DNA of 64,000 nt, from contig JAIVFJ010000034.1 of the NCBI GenBank assembly GCA_025765615.1, positions 62,001-126,000 of the forward strand. Direction: 5' to 3'. The DNA comes from Zopfochytrium polystomum. Taxonomy: Eukaryota; Chytridiomycota; Chytridiomycetes; Chytridiales; Chytridiaceae. The position numbers were made by a program, and so were the translations under genes. Shown here in pieces: positions 51,491-62,750 of the stretch. Under the pieces are notes generated by a model. That model made no database searches and was not told the origin of the DNA. It was given only the letters and a program-made list of their open reading frames with translations. The first letter of the stretch is position 1. Each line of letters begins with the position of its first letter.

Positions 51491-52466
51491 CTACTCCTCC
51501 TGCATCTCCACCTCGTCCACCTCGCCCGCATCCTTGGGCCCTAGAACAAGGTCGTCCTCCTCTCCCGCGACGCGTCCGACAACCAGCGGCGCCTCGCCGC
51601 CGTCGCCGCGCAGGAGTTCGCGTACCTCGCGCGCGCTGGGGTACTCGGTCACCTTCTTGCGCAGCTCCGCCAGCGCGGGGCGCACTGCCGCGACGAGCCG
51701 CTGGACGGCGGGGAGCAGCGGGTGACGAAGCTCGACGCGGCCGCCGTGCTGCGGCTGCATCTTTTTGACCACGGCAAAGAGGCGACCGAGCTCTTCTTGG
51801 TCGCTGGAGGACTGGGCGGGTAGACAGTGGGGCGAAACAAAGCGGAGAGGTTACTTACACCCTCAACAACCATACACGTCGCAAACACACGCAAACCCTC
51901 CCCTCTCCGAATTCAGAGTCAACACCTACCATCGCCGACTTCCACTCAACCAAGTCCTGCGTCTCCTCCATATTAATATGGTCGATCAGCTTCTCCATGA
52001 CCGCGTCGACCTCCCGCAACACCTCCCCGCGCCGCGCCCCGGCCCTCAACAGCTCCGCAACGCGCCCCGCCCCGCGCTCGATCGCCACGTGCACCGTCCG
52101 CGCCTCCGCCGCCATGCCAGCGAGCCCCGACGACCGCTCCATCGCCGGGTACACCAACGCCTCCTCGGCCGCCGAGTGGCGCACCACGCACCACACCAGC
52201 TGGCCGGCCCACCGCCGGAACTCCGCGTCGTCTTTGTCGCCGTCGGAGGAGGAGGAGGAGGAGGAGGAGGAGGAGGAGGAGAAGGAGGTGGGGTTTTCGG
52301 CGAGTTCGTGGAGCTTGTAGTAGAGTATGAGGACCTCGCGATGGTCGATGAGGAGGAGGTCGTTGATGGCCATCGAGGTGAAGGGCGTCGGGCTGATGGC
52401 CGCGGGGCTTTTGGTCGGCGGCGTTTGCTCGCAGTGGTAGGCGCCGAAGGTCTCGGTTTGGGACAT
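51491..52466 (-). CDS. Hemerythrin-like HHE cation-binding protein 1 (two exons, 285 aa)
   Basis: Complement(join(51491..51811, 51930..52466)). ATG 52466 is followed by a 30-residue leader, then the four-helix HHE domain: LLLIDHREVLILYYKLHEL, WAGQLVWCVVRHSAAEEALV (YPAME), RTVHVAIERGAGRVAELL and DAVMEKLIDHINMEETQDLV. The exon ends ATG|GTAGGT in phase 0; the acceptor ACCCGCCCAG leads to SSSDQEELGRLFAVVKKMQP and a C-terminal helical region. A run of twelve serines, encoded by a (TCC)n microsatellite at about 52247-52282, interrupts the first helix pair and may vary between strains. HHE domains bind a di-iron or similar centre and are linked to oxygen or nitrosative stress sensing; the precise role here is unknown. 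A paralogue lies at 62751-63572. Confidence 0.85.
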
Positions 52467-52949
52467 TGTTTCCTTTTTTTCTTGAGTTGCCGCTGTGTGT
52501 TTGTGTGTGGTTTTGAGTGGGGAGGTTCAGCCAATATTTTGAAACCAGCGAATTTGGGAGACATTTTTGAGTTGTGTGAGCCGTAGTAACACTCATTTGC
52601 TGGGGTGGCCGATCGCGCCTGGACGGGATTGCTCCACCAACGTGAAACCTTGTGCGTTGGGCCTGCGTTGGGCGAGAGCCCAAAACGAGCGAGGGATGGG
52701 TGTCCTGGGGCGATCCCCTTGTTGGATACAGAGGATCCGGCCTTCTAGTCGTCATCGCGCGGAGACGGCGAAGAAGGAAATCTATTTATTTGGTGACCTC
52801 AATAATAACAATTCAATTGCAAACGATGGTTTGCTTCGTCGCGCCATCGCAACGTATACAATCGGCCTTTCGCGTTTTCGATCTCCGATGGGGCGATTAG
52901 GCCTCTGATGAGTAACCATTCCAGGAGCGGACTGTAGAAATAACTTTTC

Positions 52950-54500
52950 TTATTCAATCTTGCCGAAAGGCACCTCGCTTCGCACCGCGCCCTCTCCACC
53001 GTTCAAAAGCGATTCGGTTTCGACATCATTTGTGCCTTCAGCGATCGAGACAAGATCAAGGTGGGGCCACTCCAGGTCTTCAAGAACCTCATCCACGTCG
53101 GTACGATGCTGCATCTCAGCGAGCCACCCCATAATTTGGCGGTCGGCTGCGTTTTTCACGATAAATGCGATGATGTTACGCCTGCCGTCGTTAATCACCC
53201 GAAGATTGTTGCGTCTCCACAATGCGTGGACCTCGCTTCGTGGCAGTGGCAGCGGTGATGGGACATTGAAAGACTTACCGCGTCCGCTGTTCTTCACCTA
53301 TTCCAAGAGCGCAACCTGACCCTCTTGGCTTGCCACTTTAACATCCTGAGCGGCATTGGTTGGGTTCGTCAGCTCAAACCGCTCGCAACACCAGCGAAGA
53401 ACCGAAGCCTTCCGTGCATGGTGGAGAACGTCCCTCATCCAGGAGATGGGGAATCCTGACTCCAACCAGCAGTCCAGAAGATCCAACCAGCCGAATCCTG
53501 CGGCCTCTTGAATGCTGTAATTGCAGGGAGCATAAAGGTTTTGGGTAGTTTCTTTTCCACCTCTTTAGCACTGCAGCTTGCCCATATGTGGTTGCTTTAT
53601 CGAAGAGAGAACGGTTCGCACGGAAGTCGAATTTTTTCCCCTGACTCATTCGAGCACCGCAATTTGGCCGCCACAAACAGCATCCCAGGCATCAGTGTGA
53701 AGGTTAAAGTCTACTGAAAGTTCGCCGCGTGAGGCGTGTTTCGCAGATACACGAGCTGCCCGCCGAGCTCGCTCTGCCGCCCGCCGTCTTCCTCTCGCGC
53801 AGCCATTCCAGCTGGAAGGCATCGACAATTAAAATCCGGCATGAGGACGAGCCGCTTGTCCAGCCCTCCCTTCTCCACCAGCCAGCCCAACGGCTCCGCA
53901 TGATGTCGTTCCGCAGCCGTTGTGAGCTCGACAGAGTTCTCCACGAAGTGGGGAAACTTCCATCCCGAGGGCGGCACCATTCCAGAACGCGCGTGCTCCC
54001 GCCGGTGACGCCAGCCCTGAAAATGGACCACTGGATGTCCTCTTCGGTCGGAAGATGGTCCTGATTCGGCCAGCTTCTCATCCACCAGCCGAGGACGTCG
54101 GTGTGACCGTTCTCCGCAGCACCGACGAGGAATCCGGTGGTTTCCTTCAAGTAATCCGAAGCCTTTTTCCACCATTCGATGCGCAGCGCCGACGACGAGG
54201 AGCAATCGGCCGTTTGCGTGCCCGGTGGATGGATTTCGACGGCGCACAGGACCCAGAAGAGCGATTCGATCGGGCCGACGGATCCGATTGGGATTGTCGC
54301 CATGCGCATACGGAATTCTGGGAGATCGACAAGGCCGCGACGGGATGCATTTAGCAGCGAGGGCGAGGAGATAGAGTAGAGGGCTAGCGCTTGGTGTTTT
54401 TGGATCCGCACGAGGGTCGCAAGGCGGAAGCGGGCGGGGCCGGGGAGGTACGGCAAGGACAGGTGCAGTTTTTTCTTTTGTAATGAAATCTCCTGGTGCT
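52950..54500 (-). pseudogene. Ankyrin-type repeat gene with premature stop and frameshifts
   Basis: Minus-strand repeats have the tryptophan-rich form ETTGFLVGAAENGHTDVLGW, ENSVELTTAAERHHAEPLGW, AVCGGQIAVLEW, FDKATTYGQAAVLKRWKRNY, HGQIDLLDCWLESGF, AQDVKVASQEGQVALLE and FIVKNAADRQIMGWLAEM. The N-terminal part (LPGPARFRLATLVRIQKHQA then LALYSISSPSLLNASRRGLV) is well kept. At least three frame changes separate the repeats. At 53298-53300 a TAG replaces the tryptophan expected after GQVALLE and the same frame then continues for 115 codons to 52950. It is a dead or dying gene. Similar tandem helices in other fungi are annotated as ankyrin-like proteins. Confidence 0.65.
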
Positions 54501-54657
54501 CACTGATGCAACAGTGTTTACAGTTGTGGTTCAAAGTCCGATACAAAGCTTCTGGGGGCTCAAGCTCGTTCCGTGGCTATGCCACACTCGTTGGGCAAAT
54601 CCAACCGCCCGGTTTTCCAAAACAAGAACAAATTTTACCCACCACTAAGCTTGTTGG

Positions 54658-56430
54658 ATGGCCATTGACAGCGACTGGGCCATCGCGTGCGCAATATACT
54701 TCGATGAGCCGTCTTCGCCGTCGTCCCCGTCGTCGGCTCCTGCTTCTCCACGACTCTGTCGAGATGCATCCACGGGTCTGATGCGTGGGACTGGCGAGGT
54801 CCGCGTGAACGGAAAGCAGATGATCGTGGAGGAGCTCGCGGACGAAAACATCAACCACCGCAACAACAACAATAACAACGCACAGGCGGCCGCTGATCGA
54901 AAAGTCAGCTCCAAGTTCAACATTGACCCTGAGTTTGCGCCTTTGTGGTTGACCGTTTCGTACGAGGCAGAGGATCTGTGGACGGTCGTTCAAGTCGAGA
55001 TCGAGCCGGCTCCTTCGTACCCGCGTGAGATCCGCCCGTTGGACCGCACGTGGCTCCGGTGGCTGACGGCGCAGCTGGATCAGCTGGTGATCGACCCTTT
55101 CCAGTGCCTTCTCTCCTACATTTCTGATTTGCATTCAAGCAAAACTAACAATTGGCTACGAACAACGCAGAAGTGCGAGGGCGCTGCAGAACTGATCCGG
55201 TTTTTGCAGGTTGAAGCGCTGGGATACTTTCAGCTGACGCCTGTCGAGACGGGAGAGGACGCCGGCACGTTCATGCTAGCACGCGTGCCTGCGCGAGTGG
55301 CCGGGCTGCGGTTCCATGCAGAGCACTCGTTCACGCTGTCGGAAGCCGACGCCGCGGCGCTCGCCTTTGACACGCACGTTTCACCGGTTGCGTTTGGTCC
55401 CTACGCACCGGGCGTATTTCCGCCTCGCTTCGGCACAGTCCAATCGAGTACTCCTTCAGACATTGCTTTGTCGACGCCAACAGCAGCCGCAGGCTCCTCA
55501 GCGCGCCCGTCTTCCACGGGTACGCACGCTTCAACAAGCGCCGCGACCCTCGTGGCCGCTTGCCGCCGTGCCGTCGCGCTCGTGCAGCAGTTCGACTGCT
55601 CTGTGTGCCTGGACACGACAACCGCCGCCGAAGCCGTCCGCCTGTACTGCGGCCACGTTTTTTGCGCCACCTGCATCATCCACTACGTCGCCATCGCCGC
55701 CGCCGACTTTGCACACCCACGCCACCGCGGCACGTACCCGTTCGAGTGCCCGCGCCCAGACTGCCGCCTTCGGATCAATGACGACTACGACGAGACCCTC
55801 GTGCGCCTGCTGCCCGCACCAAATCTGGCCGCGTTCCGCGCGCTGCGCGACGCCCGCCGTGAGGCCGAGGCCGCCGCGCTCGACGACCTCCCGTCGGCAC
55901 GAACGCCTCAACCTGCCGCCTGCCTCACTCTCTGCCCGCGGCCCGCCTGCCGCGCGCCAGGCCGCATGATGCAGCTCCCGGGATCGCCCCTCGTCTACTG
56001 CGACATGTGCGGCCGCACTTGGTGCCAGTTCTGTCTCTCTCGCGCATCGTCCCGTGGCGTCCATTCCGAAAACAGCTGTCGTAAAGTCGCCGTCGAGTTC
56101 TCGAAAAGGTATATGGCCCTCGACGACGGCACGCCGAAAAAGCTCGAAATCGACAAAAACCACCCTTGGCTCGCGCACTATGCCCGATGGTTCTACGAGG
56201 AACGCAAACTGCATGAATGGGTCGCTCACAACGCGTCTGTCTGCCCAACTTGTTCGACTCCTATTGTGAAGGATGAAGGTTGCATGCACATCACTTGCAT
56301 CGTTTGCGACACGCACTATTGCTATGAATGCGGAAACGCGTATGACGACGCCCGTGGCGTTTACATACATTCTTGCACGCACGACAAAGTCGCTTCTATT
56401 TTGGAACGTCTCAATTTGATGGGCATCTGA
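54658..56430 (+). CDS. RBR-type E3 ubiquitin ligase (RING1-IBR-RING2), 590 aa
   Basis: Single exon from ATG 54658. The N-terminal 300 residues include an RWD-like section (LWLTVSYEAEDLWTVVQVEI, and a later LRWLTAQLDQLV helix), typical of RNF14-type ligases, then a Ser/Thr-rich linker. RING1 begins at Cys314 (CSVCLDTTTAAEAVRLYCGH, then CATC). IBR follows at about 422-475 (CLTLCPRPACRAPGRMMQ ... CDMCGRTWCQFC). RING2 starts at Cys529 (CPTCSTPIVKDEGCMHITC, then CDTHYCYECG), with Cys542 in the position of the catalytic cysteine. RBR enzymes take ubiquitin from an E2 onto this cysteine before passing it to a substrate. All zinc ligands appear present. The long antisense frame here is a shadow of high GC content. 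Confidence 0.9.
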   Translation: MAIDSDWAIACAIYFDEPSSPSSPSSAPASPRLCRDASTGLMRGTGEVRVNGKQMIVEELADENINHRNNNNNNAQAAADRKVSSKFNIDPEFAPLWLTVSYEAEDLWTVVQVEIEPAPSYPREIRPLDRTWLRWLTAQLDQLVIDPFQCLLSYISDLHSSKTNNWLRTTQKCEGAAELIRFLQVEALGYFQLTPVETGEDAGTFMLARVPARVAGLRFHAEHSFTLSEADAAALAFDTHVSPVAFGPYAPGVFPPRFGTVQSSTPSDIALSTPTAAAGSSARPSSTGTHASTSAATLVAACRRAVALVQQFDCSVCLDTTTAAEAVRLYCGHVFCATCIIHYVAIAAADFAHPRHRGTYPFECPRPDCRLRINDDYDETLVRLLPAPNLAAFRALRDARREAEAAALDDLPSARTPQPAACLTLCPRPACRAPGRMMQLPGSPLVYCDMCGRTWCQFCLSRASSRGVHSENSCRKVAVEFSKRYMALDDGTPKKLEIDKNHPWLAHYARWFYEERKLHEWVAHNASVCPTCSTPIVKDEGCMHITCIVCDTHYCYECGNAYDDARGVYIHSCTHDKVASILERLNLMGI

Positions 56431-57169
56431 AAAATGATAGCAACTGTTTTCAAATGGGGCGCATTGCTAGCTAACTGGTGATAATAACACGAACGGGAGC
56501 ATTCCACCACCGCTTCAATGTCAACCATTGCACGAGTCAGTGAGTTTGGACTCCGCCGCCGCGCAGCTTTCATCAAGTGGACAGATCAGTGGAGTGGGCT
56601 TGCCCGGAGTATTTTTTTCGTGTTCTTTTTCAGTGTGTGATTTCAAATCAAAGCAATGTTTATTTATCGAGCGTGAGGCGTGTGAAGCCTTTTTTTTTTC
56701 CGCACGACCAGACAATTTCCCACTTCCATCGTCATTTGAAATTTTTCACCTCAGTTGAGCGAGAGCTCAAACGATTAGCAATCGGTGCGATCACTTCACT
56801 TCAGCAAGACGGCTAATGATTTGCAATCGTTGCTGTTGGAAATAACATCCGCCAGTGTATAAAAAGGGCGGAAGCGTTCTCTTCAAACAGAAACACCCCC
56901 TTTTAGTTTGAAACTAGCAACTCTCCTCTCCCACAAATCACTGTGGGCCACGGGGGGGGTTTTTTGCCTCTCCAACAATTAATGGGTTGGGGCATTTGCT
57001 GTTTGTGTCTCTAATTAACTGACAAAGACGAGGTGACATGATCGTGCCACTGTTGCAGAAAATGCATTTTTGGGGTGTGAGCAGAAATTGCATTTTGGGG
57101 TGTGAGCCATCAGACAGACGAAAGGTATGCTGGCGCGAACCTGTCTGTCTGTCTCTCTCGCACTCTCTC

Positions 57170-57209
<40 letters not shown>

Positions 57210-60200
57210 TCTCTCTCTCTCCCTCTCTCCCTCTCTCTCCGGGGTAGCTCAGGGTGGCCCTGATGGCGACGGCGGGGCTCGATGGTGGAAAATGCATTTT
57301 TGGAGTGCGGGGGTTGGTGGATTTTTTCAAGTTGTATCAGGAAATGCACTTGTGGGGTGCCACCTACTACTTGTGACCAAACCTCAAGTCCCAAACCCGA
57401 AATTTTCAGGTCCTGACACCTATGAGGGGAGGACCCTCGGATGACGAGGCGCAAGGGACCCAACCCCACGCACAATGGTGGCTGATGAGCGATCCGCATG
57501 TTGATTTGGTCGAATGTGTGCAGGACTGCGTTGGTATCGACAGCTGTGATGTCCCTGCTGACATGTTGAGCTCAAGTGGCACCAGCTTGATTTGATCATT
57601 GTTGCTGTGCATTAGTGAAGCGGTGCGCACTGACAGCGGTGATAGGAGTGGGGGTGGGCGCAAGAGCGGAGTGTGCTGTGGGGTTCCAGGACCGCACCTG
57701 TGCACGCTAGCAGGCTTCCCTCCTACTCCTCCTTTCGTGACAGCGGCGGTGACTCCGCATTCCGGGCAAGATGTGGGCAAAGGAGGATTTGGACTATCTT
57801 GACTGGTGGAGGGGACGCAATGCAGGCAACTGATGCTAATTTCATTGTTCGAAGAATAGGTTTACCGCAGCGATGGAAGGGAATGGCCATAGCGATACAC
57901 TCGTCGTCGGAAAAAACCAGTAGCAAACTAACTGGGAAGCAATAGGCACTGTAATGTAGAATGTTGAATGACAAGCTGAGGAAAGGATAGTTCACTGAAT
58001 GTAATGGCCACTACTATCGGCTTTGGCGGCTCCTACTGCGTGCTCACTCCGGCAGGCGCGAACTCTGACGTGGCTCGGCCACCAATCACGCTCGTGCTCC
58101 GGCTTCCACCACCGCCGCCTGCGCCTGTCTTGTCCATCACGAACAAAATAGGGCGACAAAGATGCCACGCCAACTGCTGATACTGGGCTGCCGACTCCGA
58201 CCGACCCCTGCAGCGCCGCCCACACTGGGCCACCCAAATCAACGATGCTGCCAGTGGTTGCCCGCTGGCTGCTGGCGACCGCCTCTGCCGTTGGATGAGG
58301 ATGATGAAGAATTACGTCGACCTGCGCTGCAGCTGCATTTATGCAAATGGTGCTGTCGCAGCACGTGGGGGCAGCGGTCAGTGTGTGCCAGCCATCACAG
58401 GCAGTGGTGGAGTGTGAAGCGACAACAACGCGTTGGAGTAGCGGCCTCCTCTGTCCACCGCGCTGTCCTCGGAGATCACCTGCTGTAACATTGCAGACTC
58501 TTGTGTAGCAATCCGGCTGGGCACCAGCGGCCGGTCGAACAGCGTCCAGACAGAGAATAATTTTCCAGATCTCGATTTGCCCCTTTGGAACCACTCAACG
58601 TGATGAATGTCCGTGTGTTCTGTTTGCAGCGAGATCAAGCTGACCTGAGAGCTCTATTGAAATTAGAGAGTAACGAATCAACAGAAAGAGATGGCACTGC
58701 CAGTTTGTTCATTAACGGTTGAATTTGTGCGCTCTCTCATGTGCCGGCTATTGCTGGCACCCTGTCTTGCCTGCTATCTGGCTGTGGCAATGGTAGAGTG
58801 GCTGCCTATGTCGCCAAGGGGTTCCTTGTCAACCAGAATGGAGTGAGCAGAAGAAATTTTCGTTCCACTGCTTGGAGCAGCAGCTGCTGCATGCTTGGCA
58901 GCCTGCAGAGCGCAAGCCACCGCTGCCTTCCCCAACTGGCCAGGTGTCCACTTTCCTCACACAGGACGTTTCATTCCCTGGTACGTATACAGCAATCACA
59001 ATAATGTTGCATGTGGGAATGCTTCTGTCCTGTATTAGAATGTGATCTCACCGGCATCACTTGCAGATTGAACCAGAACAATCGAAGCAGAAGTACTCTG
59101 TTGCGCTACTTCGATTCAGTCTGGTAGATTTTGGCAGCTCCGATCGCATTGGCTTGGTTGGGCAGCATCTGATGAACACTCACATGGATTGACAATTAGG
59201 TGAGGATTGAAATAATGGATCATTCACGCAGAAGCATCACAACTGGTCCTCGTACTAGTAGTTTGCATGGAGAAAGCCAGTCATTGTCGCCATGGACGTT
59301 CAAAGTCGGTAGGGGTTCCCATTGCTTCCTTCCATCCTCAGGCTCACCGATTTCTGCTCATCTTCTCCACCTCTCGCCTTACCAGCACAGGCACGGACTT
59401 TGCCGATCTGATTCACCAAGAGGCCTCTCTCCGCAGCAACACATGTGTGGCTCCGTACTCTGCAAACGCTGAAGGAGGAAATTATGCAGGAGGGTAACTG
59501 CGCCAATTGGGCTGAAAGGTTCAACAATATCGATTCAAGAGTCTTCCACCGCACTGGTGGTGACTTCCACACCGGGCTGGTTCTGCGAGGCAGTCCACTC
59601 CGTCCCGCCGCTCTCTGCCATCACGATCCTCGACCTGCCAAAGCCGACGCCGTCGTACTGCCCGAACGATGCCTGCAGATCTGGGCTCCACTTCTGGCTG
59701 ATAGGGGACCTGCACCAGATTTGACGAGGATGATGTAAGTCAATGATACCCACTTGGTCTGGTTTGTTCACCTCAGTAGCAAGGGGTTTCAGTTCGTTGC
59801 GGTTAATCTTGTTAAATTGCGTGTGCTCACTCAATTAAGAGCCAATCAAATCCCTAAGTTTTCGCCCATGCAAGTGTGATTGTGAAGATCTCGACGAAGG
59901 TGGGATAGTTTCTATCAAGCTTTTGTAGTAAATCCAAATTTCTGCTCAATAAGGAACGGCATCATCAGCACCACCAGCGCAGGCGGATAGACCGCGCCGA
60001 CGTCTAAGAAGTGCTCTCGACGAGAGGTACGAGAAAAGTGAACTTACGTGAACAACCACCGCTTTGAGGATGGTTGGCGTTGTTTTGCAGCTTTTATGTC
60101 AATGGCAGAGCACCAAGCGCTGGCGAAGTCAACAGACACTTTAAAGCTGTTTTGGTGGCTTTGAAAATTGGCTTGAATAGGTTTTCGGTTGAGACTACGT

Positions 60201-60690
60201 TGAATACTTTTTGAACCTAATCAAAACAACAGGTTAACAGGACTTGTCAAAATTCTTGTTCTCACCGCAATATTTTGGGCTGTCTGTTTTTTCTTGACAC
60301 GTCCAACGTCCGTGGCGGACGCAGGACGGCACTTCATTCTCTGTTTGCATTCATGGTAGTGTTCGCTTGGCGAAACTACCTGCACTGGGGTGTGCACAGA
60401 AAATCACTCAAGATTCTTTTCGAGAATAAAAATGCAGCTTTAGTCCAACTCCTAAACGTTTTTGTGCTGCAGTACATGCTATTCCGTTTAATTACTCCAC
60501 AAGAAAAAAAAATCCAAGGGGGAGTCAGGAAAACTGATGCCAATCCGTCTCGTACTTTTGCGAAGTTCGTTACTACCTCGTTGCCCAGATTGCGCTCATT
60601 AGCTGGGGCTTTTTCTACCCGTCCTCCCAAACTAGGGTTTGTCGCTGATGTGGATCCAGTCTACCCCCCACAAATCGTGGCCCACAGTGA
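56431..60690. other. Gene-poor region, probable old repeats
   Basis: No confident gene. It contains a CT microsatellite (57146-57242) and three spaced copies of a motif like gcatttttggggtgtgag (57063, 57091, and a diverged one near 57290). Several weak frames (for example minus-strand 59535-59834 and plus-strand 58741-59004) lack ATG starts or recognisable domains. A minus-strand lysine-poor frame at 60376-60630 is likewise unassigned. Confidence 0.4.
57146..57242. repeat. (CT)n microsatellite
   Basis: An imperfect tcTC run of nearly 100 bases with CCCTC interruptions. Confidence 0.93.
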
Positions 60691-60935
60691 TACCCTGTCT
60701 TCCTGTAGCTTGATATCCATCGCTGAATGCTTCACCGACGATTGTTCTATTTCCAGTGGGGTTGCCAGGTTCAACGGAAACAGCAATACACGTGAGCGCG
60801 GCGCGCGTCGCGGATCCGCCTGTCTCGCGCTTCGTCACCCTTTTTTTTTTGTTTTCTTCTTTTTTTGGTCGGAACTTCATCAACAGGCTTTTCTTTTTTT
60901 GCTGCTTCCGGGGGTTGCAGCTTGCTACAGAAAAC
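60691..60935 (-). pseudogene. Coding-like fragment shared with 17290-17555
   Basis: The minus strand reads RETGGSATRAALTCIAVSVE then PGNPTGNRTIVGEAFSDGY. The similarity to the other copy begins abruptly at 60691 (taccctgtcttcctg). Downstream of the shared piece the frame continues differently (ITVGHDLWGVDWIHISDKP). Unknown family. Confidence 0.45.
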
Positions 60936-61103
60936 GGAGCAAAAAAGAAAGAAAAAAACAAACAAACAAACAAACAAAGACCAAAAAACATGCCTGATAC
61001 CTATTTATATTACATGTATAAATGAACTGTGTGGTGATCATCGCAAAGTTAGTTTCCTCCCATCGCATTATCACTCCTTCCACCCCCAACCCTCTCGCAA
61101 ACT

Positions 61104-61949
61104 ATGAAGCCCATCTACCTCCCCGACGGCTCCTTCGACTGGGACAAATCCCTCTTCCACTTCGAACCCTCCAAGCCAGGCGCCTACATCATCATCGCCT
61201 TCTTCTTCCTCGCCTTCGTCATCCACACCGTCCAAGCCGTCCGCCTCAAGGCCGGCTACATGGCCCCGCTCATCGTCGGCTGTCTCCTCGAGATCTTTGG
61301 CTTCACCGCGCGCGTCATCGCCGCAAAAAGCCCGTTCGACACTGGCCCGTACGCGGGGCAGCAGACATTGATCATCATCGCCCCCGTCTTCTTTGCCGCG
61401 ACGCTCTACCTCATCCTCAAACACATCGTCGCCGGCGTCGACCCGTCCGTGTCCCCGCTGCGGCCGACCCGCATCGCATGGATCTTTGTCGGCTGCGACG
61501 TGCTGTCGTTCGCCGTCCAGGGCGGCGGGTCGGGCATCCTCGTGTCGGCCGGCACCAACGTATCGCAGGCCGACATGGGCGTGAAAATCATGATCGTGGG
61601 TCTCTTCATCCAGGTCGTGTCGTTCCTCTTCTTCCTCGTCCTCGCCGCCGTCTTTTACCGCCGCGCCGTCGCCGCCGGGCTCGCTACCCCGGGCGTCGCC
61701 CGCTGGACCGGCGCGTTCTGGGTGGAGGTGGCGTGCGCGCTGATCGTGTTTGTGCGCTCCCTGTTCAGAGTCATCGAGTTTTGGCAAGGGTTTGACGGCC
61801 CTATTGCAAAAGTCGAGGCGCTCATGTACATTTTTGACGCGGGCCTCATGGCGCTCGTGGTCTACCTGCTCGCCGTGTTCCACCCGGCTCGCGCTTTGCG
61901 GATGGATAGTATTGTGGTGGCGGTGTCTACGGACTCGTACAAGCCGTGA
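61104..61949 (+). CDS. RTA1-like seven-transmembrane protein (281 aa)
   Basis: Single exon from ATG 61104 (MKPIYLPDGSFDWDKSLFHF). Seven hydrophobic segments follow: YIIIAFFFLAFVIHTVQAV, APLIVGCLLEIFGFTARVI, TLIIIAPVFFAATLYLIL, IAWIFVGCDVLSFAVQGGG, MIVGLFIQVVSFLFFLVLAA, GAFWVEVACALIVFVRSLF and ALMYIFDAGLMALVVYLLAV. The signatures EIFGFTAR, APVFFAATLY, FVGCDVLSFAVQGGG (RTA1 consensus DxxSxxxQxxG) and VRSLFRVIEFxQG identify the family. In yeast, RTA1 relatives act in resistance to membrane-active compounds and in sphingoid-base export. The length is normal for the family. Localisation should be plasma or endoplasmic membrane. RTA1 proteins are essentially fungal, which supports the assignment of the organism. 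Confidence 0.93.
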   Translation: MKPIYLPDGSFDWDKSLFHFEPSKPGAYIIIAFFFLAFVIHTVQAVRLKAGYMAPLIVGCLLEIFGFTARVIAAKSPFDTGPYAGQQTLIIIAPVFFAATLYLILKHIVAGVDPSVSPLRPTRIAWIFVGCDVLSFAVQGGGSGILVSAGTNVSQADMGVKIMIVGLFIQVVSFLFFLVLAAVFYRRAVAAGLATPGVARWTGAFWVEVACALIVFVRSLFRVIEFWQGFDGPIAKVEALMYIFDAGLMALVVYLLAVFHPARALRMDSIVVAVSTDSYKP

Positions 61950-62750
61950 AAAGAGTTTCTCTCTTCTGTGAATCCCCTTTTCGAATAGTCTTGCCTCTCC
62001 CACCTCCCCTCTTTGACATCGCGGCTGTGAAAGTTTTTCTTGCTTCAGCTGCACTTGCTTTGGGTCTTCTACGCCAAAAAATAGAGATGAAGCCGCCAGC
62101 CTGTTTTATTTTTTTTTGTTTGTGCCGCCCAAGCTTCAGGATCCGCGGCTCGGGCGAATTTTGGAGTTTGTCCTAATCAAAGAACAAAGTAGATCCAGTC
62201 TGTAAACAGGCCCAAAACACATAACCTCATCATTCCTTTTCAAAATACATAAATGAAATCCCGTCTCCACCCTCCAGAGCGACAATTATTTCATTTCCTG
62301 GAGTCGGTGCAATTCCTCCATCCTTCTTCGGCTGCAGCGTCTCCCGCTCCTCGTCTTCTGCCACTCGGCACTCGCGCGAAACATGCATGCATTTCTTTTT
62401 TCTCTTAAGCGTCACTCCCGCATCGCAGTTGTTTGAGTTGCTGATTAGCTTTTGTGGCGAGCCCGTCGATCCGACCTTGCCCGATGTCTCTTTCCTTTTT
62501 CGGCAATGCACCCATTAGCTGAAGGGCCGAAGAAGTGAGGGCGGGTATTTATAACAGGGAATCATTAGGTAATTTTTTTTTTTTATTTTTTTTTTTTTCA
62601 GAGCTGGATCCGATGCCTCGGTGCTGGGATGTGCCAAAACGAAGAAAACAAGCAAGAGGGGAAGAAGAAACAATAATGCCAAGAAAAGGGAGGGTGGGAA
62701 CCCCCACCCCCTCTCTTTCACACGCGCGCCTCCACACACGCGCATTTATC
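61950..62750. other. Intergenic with an unassigned minus-strand frame
   Basis: At 62230-62515 the minus strand is open in two overlapping frames. One (KETSGKVGSTGSPQK ... FMYFEKE) is longer. The other (MGALPKKERDIGQGRIDG) has an ATG at 62515 and resembles a stretch in both copies of the duplicated segment (GALPKKERDIRQGR at about 13870 and 47860). No family recognised. Confidence 0.3.

Noticed and set aside
55531..56382. 283-codon minus-strand frame opposite the RBR ligase
   Set aside because: The sense strand has complete RING1, IBR and RING2 zinc ligands; the antisense frame has no family character.
57146..57242. Possible coding of a Leu-Ser repeat protein
   Set aside because: Simple CT microsatellite translated in all frames.
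57992..58594. 200-codon minus-strand frame
   Set aside because: Composition is not protein-like, the start is not convincing and it has no recognisable motif.
61071..62054. 327-codon minus-strand frame opposite the RTA1-like gene
   Set aside because: It is a mirror of the GC-rich coding strand: charged low-complexity composition, no domain, and the sense frame is a clear RTA1 protein.
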